A stretch of DNA of 64,000 nt, taken from contig NZ_CVTD020000023.1 in NCBI RefSeq assembly GCF_002904165.1, positions 62,001 to 126,000 on the forward strand, in the 5' to 3' direction. This DNA comes from Herbinix hemicellulosilytica. Lineage in GTDB: Bacteria > Bacillota > Clostridia > Lachnospirales > Lachnospiraceae. Positions 17,608 to 24,862 of the stretch are shown here, in pieces (positions within the stretch are counted from its first letter, which is position 1; each line of letters starts with the position of its first letter). Below the pieces are notes generated by a model, which saw only the letters and a program-made list of their open reading frames with translations, was not told the origin of the DNA and searched no databases. The position numbers and the translations under genes are program-made.

Positions 17608-18282
17608 TTAGTTTGATTCGAGATATTTCATTGCGAATTCAGCCATTGCAAAATCAAATTCATCATCTATATCTATAGCCTCAAACTTATTAACCTCACA
17701 TAGATGCACTTTCTTCCCGTAAACAAATCCCCAACGGGCCATATCCGCTGTTTTGGCTATAAAAAATCCATTTGTGATACAATGCCAGTTGGGCAAATCC
17801 TGACTTTTAACATGATTTTCTATGTCAAAATTTACAGGCCCATTTTCATCAAAAATGTATTCCTTAATTAATCTGGCTGTAGCTATTGAGTCAGCATCTA
17901 ATTCTCCGCTTAGAATTTGCCTGTATAGCTGAATTCCTTCGGCTATTTTTTGGGGACCCACAAGGGGGCATACACACGGAGCCCACATCATATCTTCCGT
18001 ATCAACCTCATTTTGAGCTATATAACGCACTACCTCATTAAAAGTCCTGCTTTTTTCATCACAGTATTCAATAGGCCTTTTTTTAGGAATAGCTCCTTCT
18101 TCTTCAGCGATTCTTAGCATCTCATCGCTGTCTGATGAAACAATAATTTTACTTATATCTGAAACCTGTTTTAATTGGCGAATTTTATTAACCAGCAGAT
18201 TTGTACCTGCAAACGGTTTTATATTTTTGTTTTTAACCCTTGTACTACCTGCACGAACCGGAATAACAGCAGTTATATCCAT
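17608..18282 (-). CDS. CMP-sugar acid synthetase-like cytidylyltransferase (NeuA family)
   Basis: 224 residues; GGAGG precedes the ATG. The family activates 3-deoxy-keto-sugar acids (sialic, legionaminic, pseudaminic acids, KDO) with CTP. Seen: the loop AVIPVRAGSTRVKNKNI (Arg, Ser, Arg and Lys in place), IIVSSDSDEMLRIAEEEGA, a CPLVGP segment, and the metal-side end IDIDDEFDFAMAE. It is the first gene of the island unit beside flagellin and starts the chain towards the GT52-like transferase. NeuB-, NeuC- or Pse/Leg-type genes are not in the window, so the sugar acid cannot be named. Confidence 0.85.
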   Translation of the reverse strand: MDITAVIPVRAGSTRVKNKNIKPFAGTNLLVNKIRQLKQVSDISKIIVSSDSDEMLRIAEEEGAIPKKRPIEYCDEKSRTFNEVVRYIAQNEVDTEDMMWAPCVCPLVGPQKIAEGIQLYRQILSGELDADSIATARLIKEYIFDENGPVNFDIENHVKSQDLPNWHCITNGFFIAKTADMARWGFVYGKKVHLCEVNKFEAIDIDDEFDFAMAEFAMKYLESN

Positions 18283-18429
18283 TAAATTAACCTCCGTATA
18301 TCTGAGCTCAAAATAAAATTACTGTATATAAACTCACAATCAACATTGCTTATAACAGCAGACTTATTATGTAATTCTTTACCTTTGCTATATATAATTT
18401 GTTTTATTAGCCTAACATTTTCATATCAT

Positions 18430-18456
18430 ATATCGACAAAAATCTCATCTAAATTA
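18430..18456 (-). promoter_or_regulatory. Variant sigma-28-like promoter of the first glycan unit
   Basis: Minus strand TAAT-N15-GTCGATAT, about 147 bases before the NeuA-like gene. It has the same GTCGATA core and spacing as the site at 12881-12907. Co-expression of the glycan genes with flagellin would make biological sense. The remainder of the 376-base gap holds two hairpins (separate entries) and no gene. Confidence 0.45.
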
Positions 18457-18546
18457 ACTAATATTTATTAATTATCTGTTTTTACTGCTACGATTGTCAA
18501 ATCAGTTTATCATATGAAATAAGGCATAATAACGCTCTTTGCTATA

Positions 18547-18566
18547 CACACCCACTTTAGGGTGTG
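18547..18566. other. 7-bp hairpin in flagellin/NeuA spacer
   Basis: CACACCC and GGGTGTG arms flank a six-base loop. There is no T tract on either side, so it is not a typical terminator. It lies between the flagellin terminator and the promoter-like site of the glycan unit. Confidence 0.5.
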
Positions 18567-18610
18567 CAGGCTTGCATCTCTTAAATTGCGCCCATATTGG
18601 ATATGTGTAT

Positions 18611-18643
18611 AAAAAAGGGCTGACATAATTGTCAACCCTTTTT
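18611..18643 (-). terminator. Intrinsic terminator of the flagellin gene
   Basis: Minus strand arms AAAAAGGGTTGACA and TGTCAGCCCTTTTTT pair over 14 positions with one G-U. The right arm ends in six T. It lies 16 bases after the flagellin stop. Confidence 0.92.
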
Positions 18644-18658
18644 AGAATTATAAACTTA

Positions 18659-19471
18659 CTATTGTAATAAAGCAAGAACTCCCTGTGTCTGTTGATTAGC
18701 CTGAGCAAGCATAGCCTGAGCAGCCTGTTGCAGGATAACGTCTCTTGAGTAGTTAACCATCTCTGCAGCCATATCAACGTCACGGATACGGGACTCAGCA
18801 GCCTGCAGGTTCTCTGCAGTATTATCAAGGTTAGCGATTGTGTGCTCTAATCTGTTCTGAATAGCACCTAAATTTGATCTTTCATCTGATACTGTCTTAA
18901 TAGCATCTTCGATTGTAGTAATAGCATTATTAGCGCCTGCCTGTGTTGAAATATCGATACTCGCAACATTTAAATTAGTAGAGCTCATTCCATTAATTGC
19001 TATATCAATTGCTTGTCCAGCGTTAGCGCCAACATGCAGTTTCTTGCCATTGAAGGTACCATCCAAAAGTTTCATTGAGTTAAACTCTGTATTTCCAGAA
19101 ATACGATTAATTTCTGCAATAAGCTGACTAACTTCTTTCTGGAGTGCGTCACGGTCTACAGTAACGTTGGTATCGTTGGCAGCCTGAACTGCAAGCTCTC
19201 TCATTCTTTGAAGAATAGCCTGAGTCTCATTCAATGCACCTTCAGCGGTCTGAATTAATGAAATACCGTCCTGTGCATTGGTAGAAGCCTTCTGAAGACC
19301 TCTGATCTGAGCACGCATCTTTTCGGAAATGCTGAGTCCTGCTGCATCGTCACCGGCACGGTTGATTCTGTAACCGGATGACAGTTTCTCAGTGGACTTT
19401 GAAAGTCTGCCGGTTGTAATACCCAGCTGTCTGTTAGTGTTGGCTGCTGCCATATTGTGTTGAATTCTCAT
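18659..19471 (-). CDS. hag: Flagellin
   Basis: 270 residues; the filament subunit, exported through the flagellar type III system. Seen: the D0/D1 N-terminus ([38 protein letters not shown]) and the conserved C-terminus ([13 protein letters not shown], then [15 protein letters not shown]). It is short, with almost no D2/D3 surface domain, so any glycan must sit on D1 Ser/Thr. The start has a perfect AAGGAGG site. It is monocistronic: a sigma-28 promoter lies at 19608-19634 and a terminator at 18611. A 130-base leader with candidate CsrA sites suggests translational control by the CsrA/FliW pair encoded 3 kb upstream. Confidence 0.97.
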   Translation of the reverse strand: MRIQHNMAAANTNRQLGITTGRLSKSTEKLSSGYRINRAGDDAAGLSISEKMRAQIRGLQKASTNAQDGISLIQTAEGALNETQAILQRMRELAVQAANDTNVTVDRDALQKEVSQLIAEINRISGNTEFNSMKLLDGTFNGKKLHVGANAGQAIDIAINGMSSTNLNVASIDISTQAGANNAITTIEDAIKTVSDERSNLGAIQNRLEHTIANLDNTAENLQAAESRIRDVDMAAEMVNYSRDVILQQAAQAMLAQANQQTQGVLALLQ

Positions 19472-19500
19472 ATGTACATTCCTCCTTGAATTTATATTTT

Positions 19501-19516
19501 ACGGCTTCCATGCCGC
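19501..19516 (-). promoter_or_regulatory. Candidate CsrA-binding hairpin 2 in flagellin leader
   Basis: Minus strand stem CGGC/GCCG with loop ATGGAA, placing a GGA motif in the loop, 30 bases upstream of the start codon. CsrA is known to bind GGA in hairpin loops and at the ribosome binding site of flagellin mRNA in Bacillus. Confidence 0.5.
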
Positions 19517-19563
19517 ATTTAACTTTATCTTCCTTACCGGCATACACTCCGGAAGGTTTAATC

Positions 19564-19582
19564 ATAGCAAGAATCCTGCTAT
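19564..19582 (-). promoter_or_regulatory. Candidate CsrA-binding hairpin 1 in flagellin leader
   Basis: Minus strand stem ATAGCA/TGCTAT (six pairs) with loop GGATTCT, again presenting GGA in the loop, about 95 bases upstream of the flagellin start. Confidence 0.55.
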
Positions 19583-19607
19583 ACTAAGTTAATATTTGTC
19601 ATACTAT

Positions 19608-19634
19608 ATATCGGCAAAATTTTAAAAAACTTTA
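19608..19634 (-). promoter_or_regulatory. Sigma-28 promoter of flagellin
   Basis: Minus strand TAAAGTTT-N11-GCCGATAT, an almost exact match to the SigD/FliA consensus TAAAGTTT-N11-GCCGATAA. It is 137 bases before the start codon, leaving a long leader. Confidence 0.92.
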
Positions 19635-19651
19635 TACCTTTTTTTAATTTA

Positions 19652-20146
19652 TTAATTTTTTTTGTCATAGAAGTACGATTGCGAATCCGCTCTTTTTGAC
19701 ATGTTTTTATAATAATTTGCCACCGTCTCATTACTTATTCTGGCTTTCCCGATTTCCTTGCGTTTTCTTGACAAGACAGCTTCGAGACCGGTTTTATTGG
19801 TTTTTTCTAATACCTGTAATCTGACACTTAAATCAGTAACTTTTGTCACTAATTCTTTAAGGGATGTAATTTCGGATTGATATGAATTGCCGTTTTCTTT
19901 TAATTCTTCTCTTACACGGTCATATACCATCTCAAATCCTTTATCAAGCTCCGAAAGGCTGTTAATCAGCTCTTCTTTTAAAGCTATGGTATTCATAAAT
20001 TCGTCATCGTTAAATTGTTCGGCGTTTATTATATTTTGCTGCCTGATTGTTATCTGCATCAGTTCATTTAAAACCGTATATTTTTTATTTAATGAATCAA
20101 TTAGTATTTGTATATATGTTTTTTTATAACCGTTATTTAATTCCAT
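19652..20146 (-). CDS. Small coiled-coil flagellar protein, FliT-like
   Basis: 164 residues; AAAGGAG precedes the ATG. The chain is almost wholly helical and charged, with Gln/Leu-rich coiled-coil segments (residues 10-50 and 75-120) and no membrane segment. It follows fliS by about 40 bases at the end of the flaG-fliD-fliS unit, the usual place of the FliT chaperone that binds FliD. Length is somewhat more than typical FliT (about 120). Assignment rests on position and helical character rather than clear motifs. Confidence 0.6.
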   Translation of the reverse strand: MELNNGYKKTYIQILIDSLNKKYTVLNELMQITIRQQNIINAEQFNDDEFMNTIALKEELINSLSELDKGFEMVYDRVREELKENGNSYQSEITSLKELVTKVTDLSVRLQVLEKTNKTGLEAVLSRKRKEIGKARISNETVANYYKNMSKRADSQSYFYDKKN

Positions 20147-20188
20147 CCCTTACTCCTTTATGTTGCTCTGTCTGTATACCTGACTAAT

Positions 20189-20566
20189 CTAAGCACCTGT
20201 TTTGGCTGCCTTCATAACTTCTTTCCAGGTATCACGCATATCCCTGATATATTTCAAGGCTTCTTCCAATATTTCCTTATCTTTCTTTATATTAGCTTCA
20301 ACCAGTCTGCGGAATATGTAATCGTAAACCATTTCAAACTGATTTGCAACCGGATATGTAAAGTCCAGTGTAGCTCTGAGTTCTGTTATTATATTTTCTG
20401 CTTTTATAATGTTTTGATTGGCTTTTTCAACATCATTTTTTTCAATAGCTATCAAAGCCATATTGCAGAATTTGATTGCACCTTCATACAGCATTAATGT
20501 TAATTCTGCTGGGGATGCCGTCAGTATTTTATTGTCTTTGTATACCGATGCAGCATTAACAGCCAT
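20189..20566 (-). CDS. fliS: Flagellar export chaperone FliS
   Basis: 125 residues; a four-helix chaperone that binds the C-terminus of flagellin and stops early polymerisation. Seen: AASVYKDNKILTASPAELTLMLYEGAIKFCNMA, here split as conserved KILTASPAELTLMLY and EGAIKFCN blocks, and a MVYDYIFRRLVEAN segment typical of the family. Length is normal. AGGAGG precedes the ATG. It follows fliD by 24 bases. Confidence 0.95.
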   Translation of the reverse strand: MAVNAASVYKDNKILTASPAELTLMLYEGAIKFCNMALIAIEKNDVEKANQNIIKAENIITELRATLDFTYPVANQFEMVYDYIFRRLVEANIKKDKEILEEALKYIRDMRDTWKEVMKAAKTGA

Positions 20567-20589
20567 TATAATAACCTCCTATAATTTCA

Positions 20590-22065
20590 CTAATTGTTGT
20601 TCATTCCAAGCATTGACATTAAAAATGAACTTTGTGAATTCATTTTTGCCAAGGCCGATTCCATAGCCGAAAATTGTCTATAATATTTTTCTTCCAATTC
20701 GGAAAGACGGTCTTCCATTCTCTTTAATTCCGATTTATAGTCCGTAATTTGCTTTGCCAGTTCCTTGTCATTATAAACCGTCAAAGCACTGCTTAAAGAA
20801 GTACTCTTCATCTTTTCCGTCAATGTATTATATAAATCGGATGCTAATTTACTAAGCACCTGCATTACTTCGTCAGGATTATTGTTGAGCGCATCCATAA
20901 GCTTGTTTTCGGATAACGCAACAGAGGCAAAATCACTGTCTCCGCTGATATGAAGAAGACCTTTTTCACTATAATCTCCGGTTACAATTCCAAAGCTGGA
21001 AAGGGAATATTTTTTCTCGTTTATGCTAACAGGATCACTTAAGATATCACGGAATGTAGTGATAAGACTTCCCAGTGTATTGTCTCTTCTTAATAAGGCA
21101 TCCTTGATTTTTGACTCCCACTTAGCAATCTGCTCATCTGTCATTTTCTCTTTTTCTTCATGCGTAAGCGGATCCAAACCACGGGCCGAATCGGCATAAT
21201 ATGCTTTATTGAGTTCAGTAATCAGTTCGTTATATGCTTTTACAAAATCCTTAACCATATTATAGACAGCTTCGGTATTGTTTGAAACCGTTATGCTTAT
21301 TTGCTCGTCAACTGCTGTTGTTTCTTTTAAAATTAAAGTCAGGCCGTTTACAGTGAAATTATTGGAGGAACTCGTAAGCGTTACACCATTGTATACTATT
21401 TCAGCGTCCTGGGCATCTACTACACCGGCTTTTGATCCAAGTCCAAGCTTCTCAAGAATTTCAGGATTAGAGGATGTGATAGTAAATTCATTTTCTTTTC
21501 CGCTTTCTTTAGAACTGATGAAAAAGCGATTATGTACCGTGTCAAAGTTAGCATTTAATCCTGCTTTTTTTAAGGCGTTTACAAAATCTCCTACGGTTTT
21601 GTTCTCATCAATTGTAAATTCTGTTGACTGTTCACCTATTTTAATAGTTATCGTAGGATTTGAAGACGCATCAATATCAAGATCAGTCAGCTTGGTGCTT
21701 AAACTAATATTTGCTTTATTAATCTTATCTCCGGTCATAAATTGTGCACTGGCAAGCTGTTTGACTTTAATAATATGGGTTCCGTCAGCCGCATTTGTCC
21801 CTGCGGTTACTTCTACTTTGTTCTGATTGGAAGAAACAGCTTTTTTGGTTAAAAACGAACTCTGAAAACGAAGCTTTGAAAGTTGGTTAGTATAAAAAGA
21901 GTAAATCTTTGAGTTAAGCTCTTTCCATTTTTCCTGCTTCCACTCAGTTGTTGTAATTTTGTTTTCTATTTTGGTAGCCTTTAGCCTGTGTGCTTTCATT
22001 AATTGTTCTATAATAAAATCAGTATCCATTCCGGATGCCAAACCCGTCAAACGCAGTTCACCCAT
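20590..22065 (-). CDS. fliD: Flagellar hook-associated protein 2 (filament cap) FliD
   Basis: 491 residues; forms the cap under which flagellin is inserted. Seen: the N-terminal block LRLTGLASGMDTDFIIEQLM and following KIENKITTTEWKQEKW, a central variable region with FliD-type TIKIGEQSTEFTID and VNGLTLILKETT strands, and a C-terminal coiled coil (residues 430-475) ending in MNSQSSFLMSMLG. Start has AGGAGGGG. It is 11 bases after flaG. Confidence 0.96.
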   Translation of the reverse strand: MGELRLTGLASGMDTDFIIEQLMKAHRLKATKIENKITTTEWKQEKWKELNSKIYSFYTNQLSKLRFQSSFLTKKAVSSNQNKVEVTAGTNAADGTHIIKVKQLASAQFMTGDKINKANISLSTKLTDLDIDASSNPTITIKIGEQSTEFTIDENKTVGDFVNALKKAGLNANFDTVHNRFFISSKESGKENEFTITSSNPEILEKLGLGSKAGVVDAQDAEIVYNGVTLTSSSNNFTVNGLTLILKETTAVDEQISITVSNNTEAVYNMVKDFVKAYNELITELNKAYYADSARGLDPLTHEEKEKMTDEQIAKWESKIKDALLRRDNTLGSLITTFRDILSDPVSINEKKYSLSSFGIVTGDYSEKGLLHISGDSDFASVALSENKLMDALNNNPDEVMQVLSKLASDLYNTLTEKMKSTSLSSALTVYNDKELAKQITDYKSELKRMEDRLSELEEKYYRQFSAMESALAKMNSQSSFLMSMLGMNNN

Positions 22066-22076
22066 GGTCGCCCCTC

Positions 22077-22457
22077 CTATCTTCTTTCGTCAATTAAAAG
22101 ACCTGCCAGTTCCCACATTTTTTGTATCGCATTAAGTGTTTTTTCCGGGGGTATTTCCCGTATAACTTCCTTGGTATCTTTGTCCGTAACCCTGATTATA
22201 ATCCTGTTGGTTTCCTCACGATAATCGAATTCGCATTTAATATTATGGCGCTTTAAAATGTTGTTTGCTTTTGCAATCTCTTCTTTTACATATTGTTCAT
22301 TAATTTCTTTTTGATCTCCGTTCAATTCGTTTACAGTCTGAACTTTGCCTTCATCATTCATTCCGTAATCTGTCTTTTTGCCTGAAAAATCCCTTGTTTT
22401 TGTGGTTTGTACGACATCCTTCTGATATGTGGTAACGTTTATTCTCTCTAAGGCCAT
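22077..22457 (-). CDS. flaG: FlaG family flagellar protein
   Basis: 126 residues from the ATG at 22457, chosen for AAGGAGG upstream; the frame is open eight codons further. The N-terminal half is charged and variable. The C-terminal half carries the FlaG core (CEFDYREETNRIIIRVTDKDT followed by EVIREIPPEK, here with the conserved I-R-E-I-P-P-E and the final LLIDERR). FlaG is thought to influence filament length or FliD function. First gene of the unit with a sigma-28 promoter at 22552-22579. Confidence 0.92.
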   Translation of the reverse strand: MALERINVTTYQKDVVQTTKTRDFSGKKTDYGMNDEGKVQTVNELNGDQKEINEQYVKEEIAKANNILKRHNIKCEFDYREETNRIIIRVTDKDTKEVIREIPPEKTLNAIQKMWELAGLLIDERR

Positions 22458-22551
22458 ATTTGCACCTCCTTGTGTTCTCATTTTTATATGTTTACGATAC
22501 CCTTCTTACGTCCTCCATGACTGCAATATTCGGGCACTTTCTTATACTAAT

Positions 22552-22579
22552 ATATCGGCATAATAATTAAAAATCTTTA
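22552..22579 (-). promoter_or_regulatory. Sigma-28 promoter of flaG-fliD-fliS
   Basis: Minus strand TAAAGATT, then GCCGATAT with 16 bases between TAAA and GCCG. It is about 95 bases before the flaG start and lies after csrA. Confidence 0.85.
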
Positions 22580-22601
22580 TATACCCCAAAATCTGCCCCA
22601 A

Positions 22602-22823
22602 TTATTTAAACAGCTCTTTCAGGACATCACCGTTTATTTCTGCAGATGCCGCTTCCTTATTTGACTCTAAGATCTGCAGGTAAATTTCTTTTCGGTATAC
22701 GGGAATTGATTTTGGAGCATTAATGCCTATTTTAACCTGATCTCCTCTTATTTCCAGTATTGTTATTTCAATATTATTTCCTATCATAATAGATTCGTTT
22801 ATTTTTCTCGTCAGGGCCAGCAT
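22602..22823 (-). CDS. csrA: Translational regulator CsrA
   Basis: 73 residues; RNA-binding dimer that represses flagellin translation and is antagonised by FliW. Seen: [20 protein letters not shown] and [18 protein letters not shown], the canonical beta strands with the RNA-contacting arginines. The ATG overlaps the fliW stop by one base (TAATG), so the two are translationally coupled. The C-terminus is the usual short helix. Confidence 0.97.
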   Translation of the reverse strand: MLALTRKINESIMIGNNIEITILEIRGDQVKIGINAPKSIPVYRKEIYLQILESNKEAASAEINGDVLKELFK

Positions 22824-23290
22824 TATTTGCCCTCCTTACCGGCTTTTGCAGCCTTTAATTGCTGATAAAAATAGTATTTAATTTCGTAATCGGTATTTTC
22901 CACTATTACCTGGCATCCTTTTCTTAAATCGGCATTGATTACAAAAGGTGCTTTTAGATTGGCAGATATCCTTGTTATATCATTGGGTACTGTGACAGAG
23001 ACCAAAACTATAATATTATCGGGAGTAAGTTCCCCCAAGGATTGCAATAGCTCATCCTCAACAGTAGGGTTATAATCAGGTTTTATAATAAAAGGGCTTA
23101 TAACTGGAATTGCAAGAGCCGGTTCCTCAAGACTCTGAAGCCATGATATCTCCGGTCTGTCCCCGTCTTCATTGTCATATAAAATAGCATAGTTTTTACA
23201 GTCTTCAAAACCCAAGATACCCTGTTCAAAATGTATAATCTTCTCCTCGTCCAGATCTACTTCCCCGAAATGTCTTGTTTTTATTAACAT
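22823..23290 (-). CDS. fliW: Flagellar assembly factor FliW
   Basis: 155 residues; binds free flagellin or CsrA in the three-way switch that ties flagellin translation to export. Seen: the N-terminal [20 protein letters not shown] block, [12 protein letters not shown], and a [21 protein letters not shown] region typical of FliW, including the ANLKAP motif. AAAGGAG precedes the ATG. Normal length. Confidence 0.96.
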   Translation of the reverse strand: MLIKTRHFGEVDLDEEKIIHFEQGILGFEDCKNYAILYDNEDGDRPEISWLQSLEEPALAIPVISPFIIKPDYNPTVEDELLQSLGELTPDNIIVLVSVTVPNDITRISANLKAPFVINADLRKGCQVIVENTDYEIKYYFYQQLKAAKAGKEGK

Positions 23291-23338
23291 CAGTTTCTCC
23301 TTTCTATAAAACTCTTAATTTTTTATGTAACCAGAGTT

Positions 23339-24835
23339 TTATCTAAGAAAATCCAATAATGAATTCTGGACAACCCGAGAAGATGCAGACAAGGATGCAT
23401 TATAAATCATATAAGCCGAATTAAAGTTAATGATTGTATCGACTATATCAGCGTCCTCGTTCTTGGAAAGCAGCTCGGTAAAATCAACTTTCTGACTGGA
23501 TAATCTGTTTTCCGTAAGCCTTAATCTGAATTGTCTGCTGCCCAGATCTGCAACTGCGACGTTTACTCTGTCCTGTTCTTCATTGCTGCTTGTAATACCC
23601 CTTGCAAATGCTTTTTGCATAATTTCTTTTCTCAGTGTTAATTCCGTATTTAACTGCTCAAGCATCTTGTTGTAGCGTTCTACATCATCGGGCGTAAGAT
23701 TAGTGTCCTTAAGCCTCTTTTCTACTTCCTGAATTTTGTATTCAGTATGAATTACATCGTTAACGCATTTTATTATATCGTCAATATCTCTTCCGATTTT
23801 ATGAGATATAGCATCGGAGGCTTCCGTATTTATGGTTAATAATTGATTAAAGTTTACTTCATACTGAATTTCCTGCTTTGATTTAGTAAATGTAATTGGA
23901 TCTTGTTCAGGCTTGCTTAAATCGGTCATAACACAGTTGAAATAATGCTCAGGTTTTAATTCCCCTTTTTCAAAACTTGTTTTTACATATGTAAGTTCTA
24001 TATTGTCCGCAATTCTTAAGTCGTTATATACATCTTCATGTAATATAAGCTCTCCGGTTTCATATATAAAATTAACAAAACCAGGTTCAGGCTTATAAGC
24101 ATTGGGGTCGTTTACTGATACTGTCTTTATGTTCGATATCGGTGTCTGTTCTACCGATTCCGTATCACTGACAGGCAATGAAAAACGGATACTGTCTATT
24201 ACTATATCTTCCAGCCTGTCGTATGACAGTTTTATGCGGTATGTGTTTTCCAACTGCGGAGGTGTATCAAAATTCACGGTAGTATCATCAAAATCCTTCA
24301 GTTCATAAGCCCCCGAAACCCTGAATACGGTTTCAATATCTTTGCCTGTGAATTTTTCCGTAATGTCATACCGCAGATTATCTGTTCTTTCCATGAATGT
24401 TAATGAACTGTCGGTTTTATATCCGGTAAATACATACCTGCCGGCATAGTTGGTATTGCCTTCCTGATATATCTGCTCTTTTATCTGACGCAGATTCTCT
24501 ACAATCGCAGCCCTATCTTCTGCGGTCAATGTATCCGAACTGCCTTGAACACAATATTTATTCATCTTCCTTAACAGTTCATTAATAGTCGTTAAGGCGC
24601 TTTCCGTCACATCCATCCATGAAAAAGCATCCGGTATATTTTTTTCGTAATACTGATTTATTTCGCTAATGCTTGTCCTAAGCTTAAGGGCACGGACAGT
24701 AATAATCGGATCATCTGACGGCCTTTGAATCTTTTTGCCTGTTGAATACTGCTCTTCCAGTTTTGACAAATTAATTTTATTTTTATTTATATTACTGAGC
24801 ATATTGTTTGTCATCATGCGGGTTGTAATTCTCAT
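23339..24835 (-). CDS. flgL: Flagellar hook-filament junction protein FlgL
   Basis: 498 residues; hook-associated protein 3. Seen: the flagellin-like N-terminus (MRITTRMMTNNMLSNI, LEEQYSTGKKIQRPSDDP) and C-terminus (DIVDTIINFNSAYMIYNASL). It is long for FlgL (often near 300). The extra part, about residues 170-330, contains repeated short beta segments (NTYRIKLSYDRLED, VNFIYETGELIL) and forms an enlarged surface domain. AGGAGG precedes the ATG. Confidence 0.93.
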   Translation of the reverse strand: MRITTRMMTNNMLSNINKNKINLSKLEEQYSTGKKIQRPSDDPIITVRALKLRTSISEINQYYEKNIPDAFSWMDVTESALTTINELLRKMNKYCVQGSSDTLTAEDRAAIVENLRQIKEQIYQEGNTNYAGRYVFTGYKTDSSLTFMERTDNLRYDITEKFTGKDIETVFRVSGAYELKDFDDTTVNFDTPPQLENTYRIKLSYDRLEDIVIDSIRFSLPVSDTESVEQTPISNIKTVSVNDPNAYKPEPGFVNFIYETGELILHEDVYNDLRIADNIELTYVKTSFEKGELKPEHYFNCVMTDLSKPEQDPITFTKSKQEIQYEVNFNQLLTINTEASDAISHKIGRDIDDIIKCVNDVIHTEYKIQEVEKRLKDTNLTPDDVERYNKMLEQLNTELTLRKEIMQKAFARGITSSNEEQDRVNVAVADLGSRQFRLRLTENRLSSQKVDFTELLSKNEDADIVDTIINFNSAYMIYNASLSASSRVVQNSLLDFLR

Positions 24836-24862
24836 GGAACACCTCCTATGCTATATAAAAGC

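Noticed and set aside
18547-18566. Second flagellin terminator
   Set aside because: The stem is good but there is no T run on either side; the hairpin at 18611-18643 fits much better.
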